Assembly: GCA_038251595.1 (NCBI GenBank)
Contig: JBBSBC010000038.1
Location: forward strand, 1 to 24,852
Reading direction: 5' to 3'
Length of the DNA stretch: 24,852 bases
DNA from: JADLCX01 sp038251595
GTDB taxonomy: Bacteria; Planctomycetota; Phycisphaerae; Phycisphaerales; UBA1924
Part shown: positions 1-9,613 of the stretch, piece after piece
How the letters are laid out: the number at the start of each line of letters is the position of its first letter
How positions within the stretch are numbered: the first letter of the stretch is position 1
Translations under genes and position numbers: made by a program
The notes under the pieces: generated by a model
Told to the model about the DNA's origin: nothing
The model's input: the letters and a program-made list of their open reading frames with translations, nothing else
The model's database searches: none

Positions 1-3000
1 CCCTGCGCGGCACCCATTAGCCTGGGTGTGACCTGGCAGATGGGTTCATCGACACCCGCGCCGGCGCGGGCGGACCAGATGAACTCGGCGTTGGTGTAGC
101 GCACCGGCGTGCCGCCTGCGGGTGGGACGATGGGCGTGTTGTTCAGGTCGCCCCAGCCGCGTCCGCCGGTTGAGGTGGTGTTGACGATCGACCCGACCGG
201 ATCGGTAAAGACTTCCTGAACGCGCCGGGTTCCGTCGTAGAAGTAGTCTTCGGTGCGCTGGACGGGCGCGCCGGCGGAGTCGAGGGTCTGCCAGGGGCGC
301 GCGGTGCGGATGAGGCGTCCCAGCGCGTCGTAGGTGTGGCGAGCGATACATGCGCCGGGCGTTCCGCCGATGGTGCCATCGGTGGCGATGGTGGCGGAGC
401 CGATCAGGTTGACCTGCGAGAGACGGTTCCAAGCATCGTAGTGGTAGATGAACGCGCCATCAGAGCGCAGGTTGTCGGTGCGGTCGTGATGGAGAGTCTC
501 GGTGAGGGTTGCGCCGCCGGGACCACCCGTCATGGCGCGCTCGGTGGGACGGTTGCGCCGATCGTTGGGTTGCAAGATTGAGAGCGCGGGATCGGCCGTT
601 CCAGAGAGATCCAGATCGCCGGTCACCTGGCGGGTGGGGTGGTTGTCGATCGCATCCCACCCGATCTGATCTGAACGTGGGCCTGCGCCGGCCGCGCCGG
701 TGCCAGCGAGGATTGAACCGGTGGCGAGATCGGCGGTGCCGAGCGCGGAGGCGATGAGGCGTGAGAGCGGGTCGTGGGTGTAGTCGCGCGAGCGGGTGTT
801 GGCGCGCGCGCCGAGCTGGCCCGGTGTGGAGGTTGGCACTTGATCGACGCGCATAGACGTGCGGCGGCCCGCAAGGTCGTAGCGATATTGATGGCGTGCA
901 ACTGTTCCGCCTGTCCATGCGAAGAGCGCGGATGCGGGCGAGGTGAGGTGCCAATCGGCCATTCGACCGAACCGATCGAGGCCGGTCCAGCCGTGTGTTC
1001 CACCGTAGTTTGCGGGCGGTGCGAGCGAGAAGGCCGCGCCGTTGCCCAGTTCGGTGCTGGTGAGTCGAGCAAGACCGCCGTATCGGTAGGTGGCGATGGG
1101 GCCAAGCGCGGCCTCGCTGATGTTCGTGACGCGGCCGAGCGCGGCGGAGATGGCGTTGTCTGGCGGAGGGGGCAGTGGCCCACCGACCGGCGTGCCGTAG
1201 GCGAGGGCGAGGACGCACCCAAAGCCTCCTTCGGAACGCGGGGGATAGTTGATCGCGGCGAGCCGATCGTGATTGCCGGACATGATGCCCGTGTTGGTGT
1301 TGAGCGAAGCCGGGGCGTAGTTGCGGAAGTATCGAATGGTCGAGCCCAGCACGCCGGCACTGTGGTCGTGTGATTGCGCCTCACCGATGAGGTTGCCGCG
1401 ACCGTCGTAGGTGAACGCACTGGTGGTGAAGGGCGGAGAGGTCTGGTCGGATGCGGCGCGAGTGCCGGTGAGGCGAGCCAATCCGTCATACTCGAACTCA
1501 GTGAAACCGGTGGTGAACGAATCGGCGAGTGTTGGCACCGATGGTGCGGGTGGTGCTGCGGTGCGGATGGCCGCCAACAGTCCTTGCTCGTTGTAGGTAT
1601 AGGTAAATAGTGTGCCCAAGGCATCGGTTCGCTGGGCGATGCGTCCATCGGGGAAGTAGGAATAGGTGAATGAGGGCGCGGACTCGGCTACGGGCTGGCC
1701 GGTTGATGGATCTGGCAGGCAGACCTTCCAAACCTGCTCGGGGTCGTAGCAGGGGTTTGGTGAGAGTGCGACGATCAAGCCACTTGCGGCTTCACCCACG
1801 ATCGCGGCACCGATCGAAGAACCATCGGGAAGTGTTTGCCCATACACCAGCCGCGTGACCTGCGCGCTGCCATCGGTCGCCGACCATGGAACGCTGGGTT
1901 CGACGGGCGATTGCCAGAACGGATGGTTCGCGGGGCAGTTGAGCGCACCGATCTTGTCGAGCCGGCCATCGGCATAGGCCGAGCAGGTGACGCGCCGGCG
2001 TGCGGGGTCGGGGTCGTGCGCGTTCTCGATGACGATGGTTGTGCGCTTGAGTCCGTCGTAGCGGGTGCGGGTGATGGCGCCCGCGGCATCCAGTTCCGCG
2101 GATTTCAGGCCGGAGGCGTTGTATTGGCACGCACCGATGATGGCGCGCTGCAACGGGCCGGATGCGCCGCCGATGGCGCGATCAAACCCCAACAGGATGG
2201 TGTCGTTACCCCAGCCCGCGAGCGGATCGGGCCCGAATATACGCGGGTCAGCGGTTGGGCGTGCTGGCTCGGCCAGCGACGAGGCGGTGTAGGCGTCATC
2301 ATCAGAGATAATGCCGAGGTCTGCCCAAGCGACCAACCGATCCGACTTGTCGTACCAGTTCCATCGGAGTGTGCGAGCGGCAATCGACTCGGTGAGCGCG
2401 ACGCTTGATGGCGGGGCGTTGGGCGACCGCTCCCAACGGATCGTGCGAAGTATGTTGGAACTGGCGGTGTTGGATTCGTACGTGTGCTCTTCGCGCGAGA
2501 CTTCGAGACTGGCCGCGAACAACGAGGATTGCAAGAGGCGTCCGAGCGCGTCGTAGGTGTATCGGGTCGTTCCCGAGTCTGGTGCTGTGGATTCCAAGAC
2601 CCGCCCGGCGTGGTCGTGGTAGGTGATGGTTGAGGTAAAGCGGGAATCGTTCGTGTTGCCGGATGCGTCGTAGGCGCGCGTCTCCTTCACTCGACCGGCG
2701 AGGTCGTAGATCACTTCGGTGAGTTCAAGAGGATTGGTTGCGAGCACAGCGCTGGCCGCGGGCTCATCGGCACCGGCCGGTGCTTTGCGCGGATCAATCG
2801 CATCGAACCCTTGCGCACCTTCGGGTCCGCCTGCGCCATAGGTTGCCACGAACCGTGCTCGATCCTGATGATCCAACCACGTCACGGTGACCGAGAGGAT
2901 CGGTGCGTTTACTCCGCCACGAGCGTGCAACGCGCGATAGACCGGGCGCATGCGCCAATCGTGCCCGGTGCGCTCGGACCATCCCACATCGTTCTCGTTG

Positions 3001-6000
3001 TTGGCGGGCGGCTGTGTGCAGTTGGGCAGGTTGGGGGGGATCGTGAAGCCGTACTGATTTTGGATCTGGTCGCGATACGTGCGCTTTTCGACGGTTTGCA
3101 GGGCATCGTTCACGCCCTCCCCAAAGCTCATCTTCTCGGTGAGCGTGAGGTTGTCGGGATAGCTGCTGGTATCGCACGGGTCGGGCGGGCTCGTCCAGCC
3201 CGGCGGGCGGGCCGTTCCCCAGTAGACGTGGGTGTCATTTGTGCCCTTGTAGACGTGCGAAAGACGCCCGAGCGCATCAAAGACGCGACGCGTAAGCGCA
3301 CCGCGGTTGGTGCGCTCGCGGATCAGGTTTCCCCATCCATCGGGCCACGCGGCGATGGCGAGAACTTCGTCGGGGTTCTCTGTTTCGGCCTTGCGGTCGA
3401 TGATCTTTACGCCCTGCGTGCGGCCCGTGGGGCCGCGTTCTGGCATCACCTCGAGCGTAATGCGTCCGGGTTCCATTCCGTCCGGACCGGTCTGCAGGTT
3501 GATGGCTCCGGCAATCTCCATCTCAACCGCGCCGATCACCTCGTCGTCAAAGAGCGTTGTGACCAGGCAGGTGCTGAGGCATCGACCCGTGTTCGGATCG
3601 ACATCGCGATAGTGCCGCTCTTCCCAGAGCGTGCGCGTGGTCGTGGTGGCTGCGCCGCCGAACATCGCAAGCGCGGGGTTGGGCATTGTTGTAGGAACAT
3701 CTTCAACGCGCTGATACTTTCGGCGCGTGAAGAACTGTTTCAACCCATTCGGACCCGTGATCGATTTCAGACCACGGTCGTCGTAGCGATAAGTCGTTAT
3801 CAGGTGGAGCGCTGGCACATCCGGCGGAGCAAGGCGGGTTGATTCTCCGGTGGCATCCAGAACTTCCAAGAGCGGGCGACCCCGGTAATCGAACGCGAAC
3901 AGGTCTACGTGCCGCCGATGACCGAGCGCGGCATCGGTCGGAACACCGTCCAGATCGCCGAGCCCATATTCACGCCTGGTCGGCAAGCCGGTTTGCGGCG
4001 AGAAGTATTCGGCCTCAAATGGCCGCAGCGCACCCGACGCAGCCCCGACCTGCACCGGAGGACCGATCCGCTTGCGCATCAACACCGGTCGCCGCTCCAC
4101 CGTTATGCTCAGCCCGAACGGGTCGTCCGGAGCTTCCCCGAGTTCGTAGACCCAGTCGGTCGTTTCATGTGTCGAACCGAGCGAAGGAGAGGAAGGAACG
4201 CCCCCGAGCGCGCCCGCGGCGGTCCTTGGCCTAGATTCCCTCGTGAGCAGGTCGGTTCGATCTGGGTTGGCGCGCTCGTTCAGGAGGGTTGGATAGACCG
4301 TACGCTGCGGGGGTGGTGTCCCGTTGGCCACGAGCACTCCGTCTCCCTGCTGCACACCGATCATGCTCGGCTCGCTGGCGAAGTTCTGGCCATACTCATA
4401 CTTGACCACCAAGCCCTGCACATCGGTTGTGCGTCGCTGCGGATCGTTAACGTCCACGTTCTTCGGGCTTCCCCAGCCGGGCGATTTCAGAAGCACGGGA
4501 CGGCCATTCTCGTCGCGATCAAACTCTTGCGCAATACCCGTGGATTCGGTCACCAGCCCGCGCTCATCCCACGTCTTTGTGCGGAGCACCAGGCCCGCGG
4601 CGTTCATCACGATCATGCGGCGGGTCGATAGGCGGGTGGTCCAAGTTTGATCTATCGGCAATCCGTTGGGGTAGTGTCCCGAGGCATTGGTCACGGTGCC
4701 AGCGCCGTCGTTCGGAACTTCCGCGCGGTTGGGCTTGTACTGATCGATGAAGGTGATCCAACACGCATCGTCGGCCTGCCAGGTTCCCCAACGGTCAAAT
4801 CCGGCGCGGAAACTTTCAAGGCCCGAACCCCCCTGTATCGCGCCTGGAAAGGGCTCAAAGTCAGCGCGGATGTAGCGGTAAGGATGATGATGGATCGCAC
4901 GCAGGTAGCCGAGTTGGCAGGTGGTCAGCTTTCCGATCGGGTGAGGGGCCGACCAAATGAAGGGGATTCGGTTGGGGGCTTCGTACCCTTCGGGCAGATA
5001 GAGGTACCTCACCATGTGCTTGAGCGCCGGAACTCCGCCGCCGACATCCCGATGAAAGATGCCGTACTGACCATCGATGAGGAGCGTCAGGCGACTCTGA
5101 TCCTGGACTCCGGTCAAATCCGCGAGTTCAACTCCGGGCCCGCCCGGCTCGGTGGTGTATTGCGACAATCGCGCACACCCGGAGCCGGATTGATCGTTGA
5201 TGAGGTCATATCGGAACGCCTGCAGCCCGACATCAAACAGCTGGCTCAGAGACCGTCGAACCACCGGCGAGTTGGCGTTCTCGTCGGCGAGCCTGACCAT
5301 CCGGCTGCTGCCGGCGTAGTGCATCAGATCGTAAACTGTTGGATTGGACATTCCCGCTGGCAAATCTGGATCGTTGCCAGCACAGTCCCAGCCACCTCCG
5401 CCTGTAGCGCACCGTTCATCCGCTCTGGCCCAACCGGCAAGAATCTGCTTGACTGTGCCATCACGATAGAACCCCTTAATTTCACCCCGATCGACCTCTG
5501 TCGGACCGACGCAATCCTTGGGACGAACGTAACAATAAATCGAGCTCCGCTGCGTGACCGGGCTTTCGGTCAATCCAGCCTGACTTTCGGTTCGGTCATA
5601 GACCGTTGCCTTCAGCAGTCGTGCTGCGCCGAATGAGCGCGGACAGATGTTTCCGAGTACGCTCCACATTCGTTGGTCGCGATAGCTCTCCAAGTTGCTG
5701 CCTGTTGGATCGCCGGACCGAACAAGCGGCGAAGAATCGGTGGGCGTTCGCATGTCTTCGATGGGTGAGTACATGTAGCGGACCTGGTACGTCCAGTCGT
5801 CATCCATGCTCAGCAGCGGGGCCGCATCGACCGAATCCATCACGCGCAGAACGTCGGCGCACTGTCGTGGCAAGAGGTCCGCAGACCCCGCGTACATGCT
5901 GTTCCACGGATACAACTCGGGCGAAGTGACAAGCAGACAGGTGTTCGTGGCTCCCTTGCTGGGGAGCGAACGATCGCCTTTGAAAGCGTGGATCGAGTGC

Positions 6001-7280
6001 AGCATCCGCGGCTTGTTGTACCGAACGCTGCCAAGCAGCGGGTCGAACTCGCGGTAGGCATAGAGCAACGTCCAGACCGCAACCTCACTCGCGGATTCAA
6101 ACAGCCTCACCCGAGTCAGTTGGCCGCAGCCGAGTGAAGAATAATCGGACTCCGCCAGCCCGGCAGCACCCTGACCACTGTTCGGCACGGTCCGTGGTGT
6201 CAGACGGCCTCCACACTGCGCATATTCCATCTCGGCGCGATTCCCGAAGCGGTCCTTCATCCCCACCAGCAGCCCGACCATCCGCGGCGCGCCACTCCCA
6301 GTGTCGTATCCGGTTCCATGCCCGAAGATGCTTGGTCGCTCGTGGGCCAATGGGTCAGGTGCTCCGAACGACGATGAACGCGACTCCCATGGGATCAACT
6401 GGAACCGATACTCCATCGATCCTCGCGACATGTACACCCGCACATGCGTGGGAACTCGTCGCCACGAACTTGTCGCTGCATCCCACGAATCGGCCTGGGT
6501 TTCGAGCGTCATCGTTGCATCAAAGTGCGAGGGCGCAATGTAGACCGGAGGTTGTCCGGGATATTGAACCCTTCGCTCGAACGGGATGGAGTGGTGCGCA
6601 TCGGGGATGAAGTAACATCTCGGAGCATGTTCCGGGGCATCGGGATCTGGCGCGCCGGGGTTGGTCACGATCCCGAGGTACTGGCAATCGAAGAGGAGGA
6701 TCGGGTTCTCACCGATCATCCACCCCTGGCCGTTCCAATCCCACATCAGTTCGCTCGGGCGCACTGGCCGCATTGGTGCCGATGGTGCGGTATCAACCTG
6801 ACCAGGAGGGAGATTGCGAAAATTCTCGTTGCTCGGCAGCCCGGCAAGGTGCCCATACGTCCGAACGTGTCTGAACATCGCCCCGCCAAATGGCAACTCA
6901 AGATCGACCTCGCGGAGAAGAGGTGAGCCGGTAATCACGTCGATCGCGGCATCCGTATCGCCGGCCACTTGCCTCATCGGATACGTTCTCGCGCCAGCAT
7001 AGTGCGAGGCTTCCGCCGAGATCAAAGGGGCGGTTCCCATCGCTGCATCGGTGCTCAGCGGCGGATAATCGCCGGGACCGACGCCGATCAGCGTTGAAAA
7101 ATGCTCGGCGCAGGGTGTTCGATCAAGGGGTGCCGATGGCTCCGCAGGAGTGGGCGGGGGCAGGGGTCGGCGTGGAAAGCCCGGTGCAGGCAGCACGGTC
7201 TGGGCTTGACAGACCGGCATTCCTAAACCCGCCGCCAACGAGATCAGCGCAACGATGGCGCACATGTGTTTGTAAAACAT
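1..7280 (-). CDS. Secreted RHS/YD-repeat protein, C-terminus outside the window
   Basis: A single minus-strand frame stays open from the ATG at 7280 to the left edge, about 2,426 codons, so the stop and C-terminus lie outside. The start follows an AGGA-type ribosome site (GAGG, 7-base spacer). Residues 1-27 form a signal peptide (MFYKHMCAIVALISLAAG..., probable cleavage after CQA). An N-terminal region contains ITGSPLLREVDLELPFGG, the kind of segment that opens large planctomycete RHS proteins. From about residue 1500 on, YD/RHS repeats recur: YDALGRLLQS, YNEQGLLAAI, YDGLARLTGT, YRYDLAGRRTS, YDALGRLIRT. Known RHS proteins fold as a hollow beta-cocoon and often end in a variable or toxic C-terminal domain; none can be judged here because that end is missing. 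The role is inferred as a cell-surface or exported protein. I saw no frameshift. The many short open frames inside it on both strands are GC-rich shadows. Confidence 0.9.
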   Translation of the reverse strand, partial: MFYKHMCAIVALISLAAGLGMPVCQAQTVLPAPGFPRRPLPPPTPAEPSAPLDRTPCAEHFSTLIGVGPGDYPPLSTDAAMGTAPLISAEASHYAGARTYPMRQVAGDTDAAIDVITGSPLLREVDLELPFGGAMFRHVRTYGHLAGLPSNENFRNLPPGQVDTAPSAPMRPVRPSELMWDWNGQGWMIGENPILLFDCQYLGIVTNPGAPDPDAPEHAPRCYFIPDAHHSIPFERRVQYPGQPPVYIAPSHFDATMTLETQADSWDAATSSWRRVPTHVRVYMSRGSMEYRFQLIPWESRSSSFGAPDPLAHERPSIFGHGTGYDTGSGAPRMVGLLVGMKDRFGNRAEMEYAQCGGRLTPRTVPNSGQGAAGLAESDYSSLGCGQLTRVRLFESASEVAVWTLLYAYREFDPLLGSVRYNKPRMLHSIHAFKGDRSLPSKGATNTCLLVTSPELYPWNSMYAGSADLLPRQCADVLRVMDSVDAAPLLSMDDDWTYQVRYMYSPIEDMRTPTDSSPLVRSGDPTGSNLESYRDQRMWSVLGNICPRSFGAARLLKATVYDRTESQAGLTESPVTQRSSIYCYVRPKDCVGPTEVDRGEIKGFYRDGTVKQILAGWARADERCATGGGGWDCAGNDPDLPAGMSNPTVYDLMHYAGSSRMVRLADENANSPVVRRSLSQLFDVGLQAFRYDLINDQSGSGCARLSQYTTEPGGPGVELADLTGVQDQSRLTLLIDGQYGIFHRDVGGGVPALKHMVRYLYLPEGYEAPNRIPFIWSAPHPIGKLTTCQLGYLRAIHHHPYRYIRADFEPFPGAIQGGSGLESFRAGFDRWGTWQADDACWITFIDQYKPNRAEVPNDGAGTVTNASGHYPNGLPIDQTWTTRLSTRRMIVMNAAGLVLRTKTWDERGLVTESTGIAQEFDRDENGRPVLLKSPGWGSPKNVDVNDPQRRTTDVQGLVVKYEYGQNFASEPSMIGVQQGDGVLVANGTPPPQRTVYPTLLNERANPDRTDLLTRESRPRTAAGALGGVPSSPSLGSTHETTDWVYELGEAPDDPFGLSITVERRPVLMRKRIGPPVQVGAASGALRPFEAEYFSPQTGLPTRREYGLGDLDGVPTDAALGHRRHVDLFAFDYRGRPLLEVLDATGESTRLAPPDVPALHLITTYRYDDRGLKSITGPNGLKQFFTRRKYQRVEDVPTTMPNPALAMFGGAATTTTRTLWEERHYRDVDPNTGRCLSTCLVTTLFDDEVIGAVEMEIAGAINLQTGPDGMEPGRITLEVMPERGPTGRTQGVKIIDRKAETENPDEVLAIAAWPDGWGNLIRERTNRGALTRRVFDALGRLSHVYKGTNDTHVYWGTARPPGWTSPPDPCDTSSYPDNLTLTEKMSFGEGVNDALQTVEKRTYRDQIQNQYGFTIPPNLPNCTQPPANNENDVGWSERTGHDWRMRPVYRALHARGGVNAPILSVTVTWLDHQDRARFVATYGAGGPEGAQGFDAIDPRKAPAGADEPAASAVLATNPLELTEVIYDLAGRVKETRAYDASGNTNDSRFTSTITYHDHAGRVLESTAPDSGTTRYTYDALGRLLQSSLFAASLEVSREEHTYESNTASSNILRTIRWERSPNAPPSSVALTESIAARTLRWNWYDKSDRLVAWADLGIISDDDAYTASSLAEPARPTADPRIFGPDPLAGWGNDTILLGFDRAIGGASGPLQRAIIGACQYNASGLKSAELDAAGAITRTRYDGLKRTTIVIENAHDPDPARRRVTCSAYADGRLDKIGALNCPANHPFWQSPVEPSVPWSATDGSAQVTRLVYGQTLPDGSSIGAAIVGEAASGLIVALSPNPCYDPEQVWKVCLPDPSTGQPVAESAPSFTYSYFPDGRIAQRTDALGTLFTYTYNEQGLLAAIRTAAPPAPSVPTLADSFTTGFTEFEYDGLARLTGTRAASDQTSPPFTTSAFTYDGRGNLIGEAQSHDHSAGVLGSTIRYFRNYAPASLNTNTGIMSGNHDRLAAINYPPRSEGGFGCVLALAYGTPVGGPLPPPPDNAISAALGRVTNISEAALGPIATYRYGGLARLTSTELGNGAAFSLAPPANYGGTHGWTGLDRFGRMADWHLTSPASALFAWTGGTVARHQYRYDLAGRRTSMRVDQVPTSTPGQLGARANTRSRDYTHDPLSRLIASALGTADLATGSILAGTGAAGAGPRSDQIGWDAIDNHPTRQVTGDLDLSGTADPALSILQPNDRRNRPTERAMTGGPGGATLTETLHHDRTDNLRSDGAFIYHYDAWNRLSQVNLIGSATIATDGTIGGTPGACIARHTYDALGRLIRTARPWQTLDSAGAPVQRTEDYFYDGTRRVQEVFTDPVGSIVNTTSTGGRGWGDLNNTPIVPPAGGTPVRYTNAEFIWSARAGAGVDEPICQVTPRLMGAAQ

Positions 7281-7470
7281 GCCGTGTCCTCAAGAGTGTC
7301 TGTACTTTGCGAGACGTTTGTCTGCTACGCGCCCAACTGAATCTGAAACAGTGCACGTCCTCGTGCCGAGATTGTCCTGGATCATTCTCCCAACCCTTGT
7401 CCAGCCCCATGACCGTACGTATATATACCAACTCGCCATGCTATGTGGGGGAAAAATATGGGAAAATGTG
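7281..7470. other. Intergenic leader/promoter region of the RHS gene
   Basis: Together with the terminator and hairpin at 7471-7571 this fills the 315-base gap between the RHS gene and the methionine operon. It is AT-richer than its surroundings. On the minus strand a TATATATAC stretch (about 7419-7427) could serve as a -10 element for the RHS gene, but I found no convincing -35 at the right distance. I see no gene in it. Confidence 0.3.
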
Positions 7471-7512
7471 AAAAAACAAGAACGCCTACACACGATCTTC
7501 ATGTGTAAGCGT
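7471..7512 (-). terminator. Intrinsic terminator of the methionine operon
   Basis: Read on the minus strand, ACGCTTACACA (7512-7502) pairs along its full 11 bases with TGTGTAGGCGT (7492-7482), with one G-U pair and a 9-base loop. It is followed by TCTTGTTTTTT (7481-7471). This is a classic Rho-independent terminator, 84 bases past the stop of the last operon gene and before the RHS gene on the same strand. Confidence 0.85.
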
Positions 7513-7550
7513 GAAGCAAAGTAACAATATGCCTGAATATGGGGAGTTGT

Positions 7551-7571
7551 GGACCACCTACTTAGGTGTCC
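7551..7571. repeat. Small hairpin after the methionine operon stop
   Basis: GGACCACCT and AGGTGTCC flank a 4-base ACTT loop, with one bulged C. It lies between the stop codon at 7596 and the intrinsic terminator at 7471-7512. It could protect the 3' end or be incidental; there is no T-run of its own. Confidence 0.35.
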
Positions 7572-7595
7572 ATACCCGCAACGTGTACTCGCTGA

Positions 7596-8795
7596 TTACG
7601 CCACGTGAACTTCCTGTGCATGAAGTTCGCCAAGAGCGCGTGCCTTGGTCATGGCGAGGTTCAGGTCGGCGATGAGGTCGGCAGCCTCTTCCAATCCGAT
7701 CGAAAGGCGCACCAGATCTTCAGGCAGCCGACGCTGCGTGCGCACCTTTGGAGGAATGCTGGCGTGCGACATGCAGCATGGCAGGCTGGCGGTTGAGTTC
7801 ACGCTTCCGAAGCTCACGGCGATGGGGAAGAGCTTCAGCGATTCGACCAGCACACATGAAACCTCGCGCGAGCCCGTGCGGAACGAGATCACCACGCCCG
7901 GCCCGCGCGACTGCCGCGCGTGCAGTTCGCGGTCCTCTGACCCGCGCAGGCCGGGGTAAAAAACTTCCTTGACATCTGGGTGCGATTCCAGATGTTCAGC
8001 AACCCGCTGGGCCGTCGCCTGCTGACGATCGATGCGCACGCCCAGCGTCTTCATGCCGCGCAGCAGCAGGAACGAGTCAAATGGCCCAAGCCCCGCGCCC
8101 TCGGCGTTCTGCACAAAGGCCAGCTCCGCGGCCAGCGCGGCATCATGCACCACCAGCGCGCCGGCCGTCACATCGCCATGCCCATTGAGCAGCTTGGTTG
8201 CCGAGTGCAGCACAATGTCGGCGCCCAGTTCCAGTGGCCGCTGCAACCACGGTGACATGGCCGTTGAATCCACAAGCACGCGCGCCTCAGGGGCGTGGGC
8301 TCGTGCCGCCGCGACCACCGCGCGAATATCCACGATTCTCAGCAGTGGGTTCGTGGGCGTCTCAAAGTGGATCAGCCGGGTCCGCGTCGTGAAAGCGCGG
8401 GCGAGCGCGGATTTGTCCGTGAAATCCACATACCTCACCACCACGCCCCGCGGCTCAAGCAGCTTCGTGAACAGGCGATAGCTTCCGCCGTACAGATCAT
8501 CGCACGCGACCAGCTCATCGCCCGGCTTGAGCAGGCGCGTGGCCGCGGTGAGCGCCGCGAGCCCGCTGGCAAAGGCGAAGGCGCGGGCATCGTGATCATC
8601 AGGACATTCCAGTGCGGCCAGCTGCCGCTCAAGAATCGTTCTTGTCGGGTTGCCACTTCGAGAATAGTCATATTGACCAAACTCGGTCGCCGACTCCTGC
8701 GCGAAGGTGGCCGTCTGATAGATCGGCGTGTTGCTCGGGTGAAAGGGATCGCCCGGTGCGCTTTCAAACTGAACCAGCCGCGTATGGTCATTCAT
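7596..8795 (-). CDS. metC: Cystathionine beta-lyase, plant-like (PLP-dependent)
   Basis: 399 residues, full length for the Cys/Met-metabolism PLP enzyme family. Expected reaction: cleavage of cystathionine to homocysteine, pyruvate and ammonia in the cytoplasm. Visible motifs: PIYQTATF near residue 25, YDYSRSGNPTR (Tyr44/Arg46, phosphate contacts from the neighbouring subunit), DDLYGGSYRL around residue 100, FETPTNPLLRI, and the PLP lysine Lys201 in HSATKLLNGHGDV. The segments FVQNAEGAGLGPFD, SFGSVNS and CMSHASIP match plant chloroplast cystathionine beta-lyase closely as I remember it, which is why I prefer this over gamma-lyase or gamma-synthase. The ATG at 8795 overlaps the upstream kinase stop in an ATGA arrangement, implying translational coupling. 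An in-frame extension upstream to 8903 lies inside the kinase gene and has no family match, so it was not used. Confidence 0.8.
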   Translation of the reverse strand: MNDHTRLVQFESAPGDPFHPSNTPIYQTATFAQESATEFGQYDYSRSGNPTRTILERQLAALECPDDHDARAFAFASGLAALTAATRLLKPGDELVACDDLYGGSYRLFTKLLEPRGVVVRYVDFTDKSALARAFTTRTRLIHFETPTNPLLRIVDIRAVVAAARAHAPEARVLVDSTAMSPWLQRPLELGADIVLHSATKLLNGHGDVTAGALVVHDAALAAELAFVQNAEGAGLGPFDSFLLLRGMKTLGVRIDRQQATAQRVAEHLESHPDVKEVFYPGLRGSEDRELHARQSRGPGVVISFRTGSREVSCVLVESLKLFPIAVSFGSVNSTASLPCCMSHASIPPKVRTQRRLPEDLVRLSIGLEEAADLIADLNLAMTKARALGELHAQEVHVA

Positions 8796-9613
8796 GGCTG
8801 TGCAAACTCCTTGACGTGCTCGCGCGCGGGCCGAGTCTGGGTCGGATTGACGAACGCGGTCGGCCCATGCCCGACAATCGTTCCGCCCTCCGCACCAAGA
8901 CACGTCACGGTAAACTCGAGCGCGCTGGACTGGGCATACCTCACCGCCTTGTGCTGCACAATGCCCTCGTCAAGCGAGAGCACATCGTTGTACGTCACGG
9001 TCGAGAACCGGCGCGCCGGGCCACGATTCGTGTCGATCGCGGCAGGATCGCAGTTGTACAGCCCATCCACATCCTTGATGAGGCGGCATGAGGCACCGAT
9101 CTCGGCGGCAATGAACAGCGCGGTCAGGTCCGACCCGCCGCGCCCGAGAAGTGTTGTGTGCCCACCCTTGACGCATCGCCCGACAAAGCCGGGAACGACC
9201 AGCACCGGCACCGCCTCCAGAGCGCGCATGATCGCCGCCGTATCCAAGGCTACGGCTTGTGAGTCAAGCGTCGGCCCCTGCGTCCGCAGCCCGATGGCCG
9301 CGGGGTCAAGCACGCGTGCCTCCAGACCCGCGCGATGCAGGGCGAGCCCAAGCAGCGCGACCGAGCGAAGCTCACCGGTTGCAAGCAGGGCGGCCACCGC
9401 ATCATCCGGGGGCGTGCTCGAATAGGTTCGCGCGTGCGCGATCAGGTCATCGGTGGTCGAGCCCAGCGCTGATACCACGGCCACCACCCGGTGCCCGCGG
9501 GCCACAAACCGCCCGATCTCATCCACCACATCATCCAGCCGACCCTCGTGCGGCAGCACCGACGAGCCAAACTTGAGGACCACCACGGGCCTGAGTTGAT
9601 TGTTCTTAGACAA
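8792..9613 (-). CDS. Aspartokinase-like amino acid kinase lacking ACT domains
   Basis: 273 residues of the amino acid kinase fold. The N-terminal VVVLKFGSSVL is the ATP/substrate loop (aspartokinases usually have KFGGTSV), LLGRGGSDLTA is the aspartokinase GRGGSD motif, and IKDVDGLYNCDP is the nucleotide-binding DVDG(V/L)Y segment. Bacterial aspartokinases are usually 400-450 residues and end in two ACT domains that bind lysine or threonine; this protein stops right after the catalytic domain. If active, it would phosphorylate aspartate at the head of the homoserine/methionine pathway without that feedback control. Start chosen: TTG at 9613, because GGGGAGG sits 6 bases upstream; a further TTG at 9628 has no such site. 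It overlaps the preceding gene by 8 bases and the next by 4. Another amino acid substrate cannot be excluded. Confidence 0.75.
   Translation of the reverse strand: MSKNNQLRPVVVLKFGSSVLPHEGRLDDVVDEIGRFVARGHRVVAVVSALGSTTDDLIAHARTYSSTPPDDAVAALLATGELRSVALLGLALHRAGLEARVLDPAAIGLRTQGPTLDSQAVALDTAAIMRALEAVPVLVVPGFVGRCVKGGHTTLLGRGGSDLTALFIAAEIGASCRLIKDVDGLYNCDPAAIDTNRGPARRFSTVTYNDVLSLDEGIVQHKAVRYAQSSALEFTVTCLGAEGGTIVGHGPTAFVNPTQTRPAREHVKEFAQP

Noticed and set aside
46..6926. Many open frames of 60-340 codons on both strands within the RHS region, including one of 341 codons (623-1648, minus) and one of 343 (2811-3842, plus)
   Set aside because: They have Arg/Ala/Pro-rich, non-protein-like composition and all lie over the one minus-strand RHS frame, whose translation makes sense throughout.
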